From NCBI RefSeq assembly GCF_014205255.1, contig NZ_JACHNE010000001.1, positions 7,688,001 through 7,752,000 on the forward strand: a DNA stretch of 64,000 nt. The letters are read 5' to 3'. The notes below the pieces were generated by a model. It made no database searches. It was not told where the DNA came from and saw nothing but the letters and a program-made list of their open reading frames with translations. Below, piece by piece: positions 17,492-25,393 of this stretch; the stretch's first letter is position 1, and each line of letters starts with the position of its first letter. Both the position numbers and the translations under genes were made by a program. The DNA is from Streptomyces caelestis. Its GTDB lineage: Bacteria; Actinomycetota; Actinomycetes; Streptomycetales; Streptomycetaceae.

Positions 17492-18127
17492 ATGCAGATC
17501 GCCATCGTCCTCTACGACGGCTTCACCGCCCTCGACGCCATCGGCCCCTACGAAACCCTCGGCCGGCTCCCGGACGCGGAGACCGTCTTCGTCGCCGAGG
17601 AGACCGGCCCCGTACGGAACGACTCCCGGAACCTCGCGTTCCTCGCCGAACGGACCCTGGCCGACTTACCGAACCCCGACATCATCGTGGTCCCCGGCGG
17701 CCCGGGCCCGCTCCCCTTAGCGGCGGACGGACCCCTGCTCACCTGGCTGCGTACCGCCGACGCCACCAGCACCTGGACGACGTCCGTGTGCACCGGCTCC
17801 CTGCTGCTCGCCGCCGCCGGACTCCTCCGGGGGCGCCGCGCGACCTCCCACTGGCTGGCCCTGGAGGAGCTGAAGCGCCACGGCGCCGAGCCCACGGGGG
17901 AGCGGGTCGTCACCGACGGCAAGTACGTCACCGCCGCCGGCGTCTCCTCCGGCATCGACATGGGCCTGACCCTGCTCGGCCGGATCGCCGGCGACGACCA
18001 CGCGCAGATCATCCAGCTCGGCACCGAGTACGACCCGCAGCCGCCCTACGACGCCGGATCACCCGAGAAGGCCCCCGCGCACATCGTCGAACTGCTCCGG
18101 TCGCACGCCGGCTTCATTCTGTCGTAG
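17492..18127 (+). CDS. DJ-1/PfpI family protein
   Basis: The 211-residue protein starts at ATG 17492 with GAGAGGGA upstream. It has the flavodoxin-like DJ-1 fold with Cys100 in the elbow TSVCTGS, PDIIVVPGG before it and the THW-like ATSHW after it. Related proteins include isonitrile hydratases and cyclohexyl-isocyanide hydratase, so a hydratase or glyoxalase-type reaction is possible. It follows the GlxA regulator by 25 bp and probably forms an operon with it. Its 3' end overlaps the convergent crotonase gene by 14 bp. Confidence 0.88.
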   Translation: MQIAIVLYDGFTALDAIGPYETLGRLPDAETVFVAEETGPVRNDSRNLAFLAERTLADLPNPDIIVVPGGPGPLPLAADGPLLTWLRTADATSTWTTSVCTGSLLLAAAGLLRGRRATSHWLALEELKRHGAEPTGERVVTDGKYVTAAGVSSGIDMGLTLLGRIAGDDHAQIIQLGTEYDPQPPYDAGSPEKAPAHIVELLRSHAGFILS

Positions 18128-18869
18128 ACACACTCCAGCCGAACCGCGGCTGCCTGCGCTCCAGGAACGCGGCGACACCCTCCGCGGTGTCGCCGCTCTC
18201 GCGTGCCCGCGCGGCCCAGTGTGCGTCGCGGTCTGTGCACCCGTTCGCGAACTCCTTGGCCGCGGCCTGCGTCAGCTGCGAACGGGACGCCAGGATCCGG
18301 GTGAACTCGCCGACCCGCTTGCCCAGTTCGCCCTCGGGCAGCACCTCGTCGGCCAGTCCGGTGCGCAGCGCCCGTTCCGCGTCGATCAGTTCGCCGGAGA
18401 AGAGCAGGTACTTGGCGGTGGCCGGCCCGACCAGGGACACCAGCCGCCTGGTCGAGGACGCCGGATAGACGATGCCGAGCTTCGCGGGCGTCACGCCGAA
18501 CAGCGCCCCCTCCTCGGCGAACCGCAGATCACAGGCCGCCGCCAGCTGCGCTCCGCCTCCCACACAGTGCCCGCGCACCGCCGCCAGCGTGGGCTTCGGG
18601 AACGCGGCGAGTGCCTCCTCCGCCGCCACGGCCAGCCGTTGCGCCTCCTCCGAAGAGCCCCGCAGCGTCGAGATGTCGGCCCCGGCGCAGAACGTCCCGC
18701 CCTCACCGGTGAGCACCAGTGCCCGCACGGCCGGATCGCCCGCGAGCCCCTGAAGCAGCGGTGGTAGGGAGCACCACATGGCGGCCGTCATGGCGTTGCG
18801 CTTCTCGGGGTGGCGGATGACGACCGTCGCGACCGAGTCGGTCACGCTGTACAGCAGCTGCGGCTCCAT
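18114..18869 (-). CDS. Crotonase-fold (enoyl-CoA hydratase-like) protein, catalytic Glu absent
   Basis: ATG 18869 gives 251 residues, normal for the family. The two oxyanion-hole regions are present (GGTFCAGADIS at 58-68 and GHCVGGGAQLA at 100-110), so CoA-thioester binding is expected. In classical enoyl-CoA hydratase the two catalytic Glu residues lie in the GCELA and QPE positions. Here they are Gln108 and, by length-matched alignment, Pro128. A simple hydration reaction is therefore unlikely. Isomerase, decarboxylase or thioesterase chemistry, or a scaffolding role, are alternatives. It is probably monocistronic. Confidence 0.85.
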   Translation of the reverse strand: MEPQLLYSVTDSVATVVIRHPEKRNAMTAAMWCSLPPLLQGLAGDPAVRALVLTGEGGTFCAGADISTLRGSSEEAQRLAVAAEEALAAFPKPTLAAVRGHCVGGGAQLAAACDLRFAEEGALFGVTPAKLGIVYPASSTRRLVSLVGPATAKYLLFSGELIDAERALRTGLADEVLPEGELGKRVGEFTRILASRSQLTQAAAKEFANGCTDRDAHWAARARESGDTAEGVAAFLERRQPRFGWSVSTTE

Positions 18870-18954
18870 GCGCCGGATGCTATCCGGACGCCAAACCCGT
18901 ACAACCCGAATAGTTCGCCGAGACGGCACAAGAGGGACAGGACCAGTCCCACAA

Positions 18955-18981
18955 CTGACCGTGTCATACGCCAACGGTCAG
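18955..18981. other. Stem-loop with GTCAG repeats upstream of RsbW-like gene
   Basis: CTGACCGT and ACGGTCAG form a perfect 8-bp stem with an 11-nt loop. A further small inverted repeat, CTGAC-TTCTG-GTCAG, follows at 18998-19012. These may be operators or a leader hairpin for the gene at 19052. Confidence 0.35.
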
Positions 18982-19051
18982 AAGCGTTCGATACTCGCTG
19001 ACTTCTGGTCAGCCATGGGGGAGGGAGCGCATCGTTACCAACACTCGGGGT

Positions 19052-19594
19052 GTGGCGACAATCGAGCGCGAGGGTGGCGACCGGACGATGGACGACGACG
19101 GGCGTGGGTTCGGCTCACGCCCAGAGGGCTGCGCGGCGCCCCTCGGCCCCGGGCCCGCGGATCCGCTGCCGTACGAAGGGGTCTGGCGGTTCACCGCACC
19201 GGCGGTCGACGCCTCGGTGCCGCAGGCGCGGCACGCCGTACGGGATCTGCTGCTGCGTCAGGGCGCGCCCGTCTCGGACGATCTGGCCCAGGGACTGCTG
19301 CTGATCGTCTCGGAGCTGGTGACGAACGCCGTGAAGCACGCGGCGGTGCTCTCACCGACCATCGCCGTCGAGCTGGCCGTCGGTGCCGAGTGGCTGCGCC
19401 TGTCCGTCGAGGACAACCACCCGTACCGGCCGACCGCGCTGGAGACCGACCACGGCCGGACCGGCGGTCGCGGCCTGCTGCTGGTGCGCGAGATCACCCA
19501 TGAGGCGGGCGGGGTGTGCGAGGTCGACCACACCGCGAGCGGCGGAAAGGTGATCTGGGTCACCCTGCCGCTCAAACCCGCGCGCTTCCCGTAG
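19052..19594 (+). CDS. RsbW-like ATP-binding protein (GHKL anti-sigma type)
   Basis: The 180-residue protein has a disordered first 45 residues, then a single HATPase domain. Its N box is LIVSELVTNAVKHA and its G boxes include VEDNHPYRP and GGRGLLLVREITHE. Streptomyces encode dozens of such stand-alone ATPases that bind sigma or anti-anti-sigma factors. No partner gene is adjacent. The start is uncertain: GTG 19052 has GGGG close by, while ATG 19088 has GGTGG about 10 bp upstream and would give 168 residues. The domain is unaffected. Confidence 0.85.
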   Translation: MATIEREGGDRTMDDDGRGFGSRPEGCAAPLGPGPADPLPYEGVWRFTAPAVDASVPQARHAVRDLLLRQGAPVSDDLAQGLLLIVSELVTNAVKHAAVLSPTIAVELAVGAEWLRLSVEDNHPYRPTALETDHGRTGGRGLLLVREITHEAGGVCEVDHTASGGKVIWVTLPLKPARFP

Positions 19595-19606
19595 GCCCTG
19601 CCGTCG

Positions 19607-20200
19607 TCACCAGCCGGCCGACGCGCCGGTCAGCTCCCTGATCGCCGGCCGGGCCGCGTCCAGGACGGTCATGAACCAGGACGAGAAGGGGCCCTTGTCA
19701 TGCCGCTCCGCCAGCTCCGGCGGAGTGACGAACGCCGTCGACGCCACCTCCTGCGGATCCGGCCGCACCACGGCCTGCACCATCCCGACGAAGAGGTGGT
19801 TGTACTCCTGCTCCACCAGGCCGGACTCCGGGTCCGGGTGGTTGTAGCGGACCGTGCCCGCCTCGGCCAGCAGGGAGGGGGAGGCGCCGAGCTCCTCGAA
19901 GGTCCGCCGCGCCGCCGCCGCGAAGGGCGCCTCACCGGGGTACGGGTGGCCGCAGCAGGTGTTCGACCACACGCCGGGGGAGTGGTACTTGCCCAGCGCC
20001 CGCTGCTGGAGCAGCAGCCGGCCGTACTCGTCGAAGAGGAACACGGAGAACGCGCGGTGCAACTGCCCGGGCGGCTGGTGGGCGGCGAGCTTCTCCGCGG
20101 TGCCGATCGTCACGCCGTCCTCGTCGACCAGTTCCAGCAAAATCGCGTCTGCGGTGCCGCTCGACGGGCTGTGCGTCGCGGTGGCAGGTGTGATCGGCAT
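19607..20200 (-). CDS. idi: Isopentenyl-diphosphate delta-isomerase, type I
   Basis: ATG 20200 (AAGGA 8 bp upstream) gives MPITPATATH and 197 residues. The Nudix-fold isomerase motifs are present: WSNTCCGHP with catalytic Cys82/83 (78-86), RRTFEELG (98-105) and EQEYNHLFVG further on. The enzyme interconverts IPP and DMAPP, which sets the ratio needed for farnesyl diphosphate synthesis. It lies about 10 kb from the hopanoid operon, which carries its own dxs and ispG, so this neighbourhood concentrates isoprenoid supply genes. It is the last minus-strand gene before the plus-strand RsbW-like gene, convergent with it. Confidence 0.96.
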   Translation of the reverse strand: MPITPATATHSPSSGTADAILLELVDEDGVTIGTAEKLAAHQPPGQLHRAFSVFLFDEYGRLLLQQRALGKYHSPGVWSNTCCGHPYPGEAPFAAAARRTFEELGASPSLLAEAGTVRYNHPDPESGLVEQEYNHLFVGMVQAVVRPDPQEVASTAFVTPPELAERHDKGPFSSWFMTVLDAARPAIRELTGASAGW

Positions 20201-20500
20201 ACCCATCCTTCACATCGGTCTTCGCGCCCCAAGTCTGCCGTACGAATCCGGCACACCCGGCACTTCGCGCCGCGCCCGCATGTCCCGCGCGGCGGCGCGG
20301 AGCGCGGACGGCGCCGCTCGGGCCCGGAAGAGGGACCCAGTAGGTGATCGTGCCCGGCACGGTGGGCCGAAAATCGTCCCAGCCGGTGCGGTGGGAGCCA
20401 GAGCGAGGGCGCGCGCCGGAGGGCTGGCTTCCCCGGCGCACTCCTCGCGCAATGCGCCCCACCAGCGGCATCGGCCCCACGGGCCTCAACAATGGGCGCG

Positions 20501-21439
20501 TCAGTGGCAGAGATGCGCCTCGTGCTCCCGGTGCCCGCCCGGCTCCAGCTGGAAGGTGCAGTGCTCCACGTCGAAGTGGCCGCCGAGACAGTCCTGGAGC
20601 TCGTGGAGCATCTTCTCGTGGCCGATCGCGCTCAGCACCTCCGAGCTGACGACCACGTGCGCCGACAGCACCGGCATGCCGGAGGTGATCGTCCAGGCGT
20701 GCAGGTCGTGGACGTCCTCCACCCCGTCGGTCGCCAGGATGTGGGCCCGCACCTCCGCCATGTCGACACCCTTGGGCGCCGCCTCCAGCAGGACGTTCAG
20801 GGTCTCGCGCAGCAGCTTCACCGTGCGCGGCACGATCATCAGCGCGATGACGAGCGAGGCGATCGGGTCGGCGGCCTGCCAGCCCGTGATCATGATCACC
20901 AGGGCCGAGACGATCACCGTGACCGAGCCCAGGGCGTCCGCCGCCACCTCCAGGAACGCGCCGCGCACGTTCAGGCTCTCCTTCTGGCCGCGCATCAGCA
21001 GCGCCAGCGACACCATGTTCGCGACCAGGCCGATGGCACCGAACACGACAGCGAGGTGGCCCTCGGTGTCCGCCGGGGTGACGAAGCGCTGGACCGACTC
21101 GTACACGACGTACCCGCCGACCCCGAGCAGCAGCAGACAGTTGGCCAGGGCGGCGAGGATCTCGGCGCGGGCGTACCCGAAGGTGGCCCGGTCGCTGGGC
21201 GGGAGGTTCGCGAAGCGGATCGCGAGCAGCGCCATGCCGAGGCCCAGCGCGTCCGTCGCCATGTGCGCCGAGTCCGCGACGAGCGCGAGCGAGTCGGCGA
21301 GCACCCCGCCGACGATCTGGACGACCACAATGCCGAGCGTGATCGCCAGCGCGACCCGCAGTCTGCCGCGGTACGCGGAGGTCGCCGTACCGCCGGCCGG
21401 CGCGCCGTGCGCGTGCCCGTGATCGTGCCCAGCCCCCAT
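20501..21439 (-). CDS. Cation diffusion facilitator (zinc/cobalt-type efflux)
   Basis: The 312-residue protein starts at ATG 21439 behind GGAGGATGA. The N-terminus is His-rich (HDHGHAHG at 5-12), typical of metal-loading tails. Six membrane helices follow, with the metal-site segment DSAHMATDALG in the second helix and AADALGS in the fifth. A C-terminal cytoplasmic domain (VHDLHAWTITSG) is the CDF dimer/metal domain. A second His-rich tail (GGHREHEAHLCH) ends the protein. CDF proteins export Zn2+, Co2+ or related ions by proton antiport. The metal cannot be specified from sequence. Confidence 0.93.
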   Translation of the reverse strand: MGAGHDHGHAHGAPAGGTATSAYRGRLRVALAITLGIVVVQIVGGVLADSLALVADSAHMATDALGLGMALLAIRFANLPPSDRATFGYARAEILAALANCLLLLGVGGYVVYESVQRFVTPADTEGHLAVVFGAIGLVANMVSLALLMRGQKESLNVRGAFLEVAADALGSVTVIVSALVIMITGWQAADPIASLVIALMIVPRTVKLLRETLNVLLEAAPKGVDMAEVRAHILATDGVEDVHDLHAWTITSGMPVLSAHVVVSSEVLSAIGHEKMLHELQDCLGGHFDVEHCTFQLEPGGHREHEAHLCH

Positions 21440-21540
21440 GAAAGGTCATCCTCCCGCTGTTCGCCTGATCGTGCTCGGGCAGCCCAGTGAACTACGGGGA
21501 GGGGGTATGCGCAACGCGGCACTGAACACCGTTGTCATCT

Positions 21541-21575
21541 GCCCTGACCTGCGGAAACGATGCGCAGGTCAGGGC
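21541..21575. terminator. Terminator downstream of galE-like gene
   Basis: GCCCTGACCTGCG pairs perfectly with CGCAGGTCAGGGC around a 9-nt loop. It lies just after the minus-strand galE-like stop, between it and the CDF gene promoter. Confidence 0.8.
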
Positions 21576-21587
21576 AGCCTCAGTGAG

Positions 21588-22559
21588 TCAGGAGCCGTGG
21601 TGCAGGAGCCAGCCCCGCCACGCCGACTCGGCCATCTCGCGTACCCCGCGCCGGGCCGTCCAGCCGAGTTCCGCAGCCGCCCGGGCCGCCGAGGCCACCG
21701 CCCGCGGAGCGTCCCCGGGGCGGCGGCCCTCGACGAGCGGTGGCCGGCGGTCGCCGGTGACCTCGCCGATGACCGTGATGAGTTCGCGCACCGAGACGCC
21801 CTCGCCCCGGCCGATGTTGACCGTCAGATCGCCCGTGACGCCCCCGTCGGCGAGCCGCCGGGCCGCCGCGAGATGGGCCTCGGCCAGGTCGGTGACGTGG
21901 ATGTAGTCACGGACGCAGGTGCCGTCCGGGGTCGGGTAGTCGGCACCGAAGATCCTGGGCGCCTCGTCGCGCGTCAGCCGGTCGAAGACCATCGGGACGA
22001 TGTTGAAGACGCCCGTGTCCGCCAGTTCCGGCGCGGCCGCGCCCGCCACGTTGAAATAGCGCAGACATACGGTGGAGATCCCGTGCGCCCGGCCCGCCGC
22101 CCGCACCAGCCACTCCCCGGCGAGCTTCGTCTCGCCGTACGGGTTGACCGGCGCACAGGGCGTGTCCTCCGTGATGAGGTCCACACCCGGGTCGCCGTAC
22201 ACCGCGGCCGACGACGAGAACACGAAGCGCTCGATCCCGGCCCCGGCGACCGCGTCCAGGAGGGTCACCAGGCCGCCGACGTTCTCCCGGTAGTACCGCG
22301 TCGGCTGCGCGACGGACTCGGCGACCTGCTTGCGCGCCGCCAGGTGCACCACACCCGTCACGCCGTGCTCGGTGAGCAACCGCTTCAGCAGGTCACCGTC
22401 GAGCGACGAGCCCTCGACGAGCGGTACGCCCGCCGGGAGCCGCGCGGGAACCCCGGCCGAGAGGTCGTCCAGGGCGAGGACGCGCTCCCCGGCCTCGTTC
22501 ATGGCCCTGGCCACGTGGGCCCCGATGTAGCCGGCCCCGCCGGTGATCAGCCAAGTCAT
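21588..22559 (-). CDS. galE: UDP-glucose 4-epimerase family (GalE-like)
   Basis: ATG 22559 gives MTWLITGGAGYIGAHVARAM and 323 residues, slightly short for GalE but complete. It is an extended short-chain dehydrogenase with the NAD-binding GGAGYIG (7-13), Ser-rich FSSSAAVYGDP, and the catalytic YGETK pair. The ending SAWRGWLLHHG is family-typical. It would interconvert UDP-glucose and UDP-galactose or the N-acetyl forms. It diverges from the CDP-alcohol phosphatidyltransferase/ABC exporter operon, and could supply the sugar nucleotide used by the GT2 enzyme there. That link is inferred from position. Confidence 0.88.
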   Translation of the reverse strand: MTWLITGGAGYIGAHVARAMNEAGERVLALDDLSAGVPARLPAGVPLVEGSSLDGDLLKRLLTEHGVTGVVHLAARKQVAESVAQPTRYYRENVGGLVTLLDAVAGAGIERFVFSSSAAVYGDPGVDLITEDTPCAPVNPYGETKLAGEWLVRAAGRAHGISTVCLRYFNVAGAAAPELADTGVFNIVPMVFDRLTRDEAPRIFGADYPTPDGTCVRDYIHVTDLAEAHLAAARRLADGGVTGDLTVNIGRGEGVSVRELITVIGEVTGDRRPPLVEGRRPGDAPRAVASAARAAAELGWTARRGVREMAESAWRGWLLHHGS

Positions 22560-22838
22560 GGTCGCCCACCCTATGCGGCTCTGGGCCGGGCCCTGCGTGA
22601 TGTCCCCGATGTCCGGTCTGTAGGCGCGGTTTGTGGGGCGGGCCCCGGATCCACGATGATGATCGCGGCAAGGGCTTGTGCGAACCACGTAGATCGATCT
22701 GCCGAACAGGCGGTGAACGTGGCCCTCCCGGCATCCGATAGCCTCTGCCGACATGCCGCCCGGGAGCATTCCGGCGCGGGCGCCCCCACCATGTACAGCA
22801 CTGGCGCGGACGCGTCGGTATCCAGGGAGTGAATTCGG

Positions 22839-24644
22839 TTGTCGACCGCCATCCTCACCGGTCAGCCGGTCCCCGGATCGTCGATCGAGGGCGATCTGCG
22901 GTCCCTCGGCTTCGACGTGCGGGTCGCGGCCGACGCCGCCGAGGCCGAGACCCTGCTCGCCGGGGTGCCGGGCGGGGAGCGGGTCGCCCTGGTCGACGCC
23001 CGGTTCGTGGGACATGTGCACGCGCTGCGCCTCGGCCTGACCGACCCCCGCTTCCCGCTCGCCGCGATCCCGGGCGCCGTCACCGCACAGCCGGCCGGCC
23101 GCCAGGCCCTGACCCGGGCGATGGCCCGTGAGAACTCCGCGGGCGGCGGCACCACCCTCGTCGACAGCCTCGCCGACCGTATCCTCACCGCCCTGGACGC
23201 CGACGGCGCCGACGTGCACCGCCCCGAACTGGGCAGCCTCGTCGCCACCGTCCCCGCCGACCCGCAGGCCCGCAACGAGGCACGGCAGGCGGTGACGGCC
23301 GTCGACGACGAGGCCGTACGCCTGAAGTCGGCCGTGAAGTCCCGCGACGGCTTCTTCACCACCTACTGCGTCAGCCCGTACTCCCGTTACATCGCCCGCT
23401 GGTGCGCCCGCCGCGGCCTGACCCCGAACCAGGTCACCACCGCCTCGCTGCTCACCGCCCTGATAGCGGCGGCCTGCGCGGCCACCGGTACCCGCGGCGG
23501 CTTCGTCGCGGCCGGCGTCCTGCTGATCGCGTCCTTCGTGCTGGACTGCACCGACGGCCAGCTCGCCCGCTACTCCCTGCAGTACTCCACGCTCGGCGCC
23601 TGGCTCGACGCCACCTTCGACCGGGCCAAGGAGTACGCCTACTACGCCGGCCTCGCCCTCGGCGCCGCCCGCGGCGGAGACGACGTCTGGGCCCTCGCCC
23701 TCGGCGCCATGGTCCTGCAGACCTGCCGGCACATCGTGGACTTCTCCTTCAACGAGGCCAACCACGACGCCACCGCCAACACCAGCCCCACCGCCGCCCT
23801 CTCCGACAAGCTCGACAGCGTCGGCTGGACGGTCTGGGTGCGCCGCATGATCGTCCTGCCCATCGGCGAGCGCTGGGCGATGATCGCCGTCCTCACCGCC
23901 GTCACCACCCCTCGCGTCACCTTCTACGCGCTGCTCATCGGCTGCGCCTTCGCGGCGACGTACACCACGGCGGGCCGGGTGTTGCGCTCCCTCACCCGCA
24001 AGGCCCGGCGGACCGACCGCGCGGCGGGCGCCCTGGCCGACCTGGCGGACAGCGGCCCGCTCGCCCAGGGCTTCGCCGAGGCGCTCAAGAAGCCCGCGCG
24101 CACGCTGCCGGGCTTCACGGCGCCCGCCGTCGCCCTCCTCGGGGGTCTCGCCGTCGTCCTCACGTCCGCGCTGACCGGCTTCGGCGGGCCCTGGCCGATC
24201 GTCGCCGCGCTCGCCTACGCCCTGACCTCGGGCCTCGCCGTCGCCCGCCCCCTCAAGGGCGCCCTCGACTGGCTGGCCCCCCCGTTCCTCCGCGCCGCGG
24301 AATACGGCACCGTCCTCGTCCTGGCGGCCAAGGCGGACGTGAACGGAGCCCTTCCTGCGGCTTTCGGGCTGGTGTCCGCGGTCGCCTACCATCACTACGA
24401 CACGGTGTACCGCATCCGCGGCAACGCCGGAGCGCCCCCGGCCTGGCTGGTGCGTTCCATCGGGGGGCACGAAGGGCGGACGCTGCTCGTCACCGTCCTC
24501 GCCGCGCTGCTCACCGCCTCGCAGTTCACGGTCGCGCTCACGGCTCTCGCCGTGGCCGTGGCCCTGGTGGTGCTCGTCGAGAGCATCCGCTTCTGGGTGT
24601 CCGCAGGGGCGCCCGCCGTACACGATGAAGGAGAACCCGCATGA
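22839..24644 (+). CDS. CDP-alcohol phosphatidyltransferase with extra N- and C-terminal regions (DUF5941 type)
   Basis: The 601-residue protein starts at TTG 22839, an unusual codon supported by AGGGAG 9 bp upstream. Residues 1-170 are a soluble domain, possibly a degenerate nucleotidyltransferase-like fold, that I cannot name. Residues 180-400 are a membrane CDP-alcohol phosphatidyltransferase. The catalytic motif is complete: D236, D239-G240, A243-R244, G253, D257 and D261. The C-terminal 180 residues form more membrane helices, matching what I recall as DUF5941. Enzymes of this class move a phospho-alcohol from a CDP-alcohol to a lipid or alcohol acceptor. It overlaps the next gene by 4 bp (ATGA), opening a tightly coupled operon. 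Confidence 0.88.
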   Translation: MSTAILTGQPVPGSSIEGDLRSLGFDVRVAADAAEAETLLAGVPGGERVALVDARFVGHVHALRLGLTDPRFPLAAIPGAVTAQPAGRQALTRAMARENSAGGGTTLVDSLADRILTALDADGADVHRPELGSLVATVPADPQARNEARQAVTAVDDEAVRLKSAVKSRDGFFTTYCVSPYSRYIARWCARRGLTPNQVTTASLLTALIAAACAATGTRGGFVAAGVLLIASFVLDCTDGQLARYSLQYSTLGAWLDATFDRAKEYAYYAGLALGAARGGDDVWALALGAMVLQTCRHIVDFSFNEANHDATANTSPTAALSDKLDSVGWTVWVRRMIVLPIGERWAMIAVLTAVTTPRVTFYALLIGCAFAATYTTAGRVLRSLTRKARRTDRAAGALADLADSGPLAQGFAEALKKPARTLPGFTAPAVALLGGLAVVLTSALTGFGGPWPIVAALAYALTSGLAVARPLKGALDWLAPPFLRAAEYGTVLVLAAKADVNGALPAAFGLVSAVAYHHYDTVYRIRGNAGAPPAWLVRSIGGHEGRTLLVTVLAALLTASQFTVALTALAVAVALVVLVESIRFWVSAGAPAVHDEGEPA

Positions 24645-25393
24645 TCGGCCTCGTGCTGGCGGCCGGCGCCGGACGGCGTCTGCGCCCCTACACCGACAGC
24701 CTTCCCAAGGCGCTGGTGCCGGTGGGGCCCGCGGGCATAGAGGGCGAACCCACGGTTCTCGACCTGACCCTCGCCAACTTCGCCGAGGTCGGCCTCACGG
24801 AGGCCGCGATCATCGTCGGCTACCGCAAGGAGGCCGTGTACGCGCGCAGGGAAGCGCTGGAGAAGAAGTACGGCCTCAAGCTCACCCTCATCGACAACGA
24901 CAAGGCCGAGGAGTGGAACAACGCCTACTCCCTGTGGTGCGGGCGTGACGCCCTCAAGGACGGCGTGATCCTCGCCAACGGCGACACCGTCCACCCGGTC
25001 TCCGTCGAGAAGACGCTGCTCGCCGCCCGCGGCGACGGCAAGAAGATCATCCTCGCCCTGGACACCGTGAAGGACCTCGCCGACGAGGAGATGAAGGTCG
25101 TCGTCGACCCCGCCAAGGGCATGACGAAGATCACCAAGCTGATGGACCCCGCCGAGGCCACCGGTGAGTACATCGGCGTCACCCTCATCGAGGGCGACGC
25201 GGCCCCCGAACTGGCCGACGCGCTCAAGACCGTGTGGGAGACCGACCCGCAGCAGTTCTACGAGCACGGCTACCAGGAGCTGGTGAACCGCGGCTTCCGT
25301 ATCGACGTGGCGCCGATCGGCGACGTCAAGTGGGTGGAGATCGACAACCACGACGATCTCGCCCGTGGACGGGAGATCGCATGCCAGTACTGA
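24641..25393 (+). CDS. Nucleotidyltransferase (phosphocholine/inositol-phosphate cytidylyltransferase-like)
   Basis: The 250-residue protein has the nucleotidyltransferase signature GLVLAAGAGRRLRPYTDSLP (3-22) and KALVPVG. It also has NNAYSLW (93-99) and the metal-binding ANGDTVHP (112-119). The NNAYSLW block resembles LicC-type phosphocholine and inositol-1-phosphate cytidylyltransferases more than glucose-1-phosphate enzymes. With two CDP-alcohol phosphatidyltransferases in the operon, a CDP-alcohol product is the natural guess. With the neighbouring glycerol-1-phosphate dehydrogenase, CDP-glycerol is a candidate. It overlaps the upstream gene by 4 bp and the downstream gene by 13 bp, and has AAGGAG as its ribosome site. 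Confidence 0.87.
   Translation: MIGLVLAAGAGRRLRPYTDSLPKALVPVGPAGIEGEPTVLDLTLANFAEVGLTEAAIIVGYRKEAVYARREALEKKYGLKLTLIDNDKAEEWNNAYSLWCGRDALKDGVILANGDTVHPVSVEKTLLAARGDGKKIILALDTVKDLADEEMKVVVDPAKGMTKITKLMDPAEATGEYIGVTLIEGDAAPELADALKTVWETDPQQFYEHGYQELVNRGFRIDVAPIGDVKWVEIDNHDDLARGREIACQY

Noticed and set aside
22560..24623. Very long minus-strand frame that extends galE upstream to 1011 codons
   Set aside because: Only the galE part (start 22559) has family motifs. The rest is antisense to the phosphatidyltransferase gene and is low-complexity.
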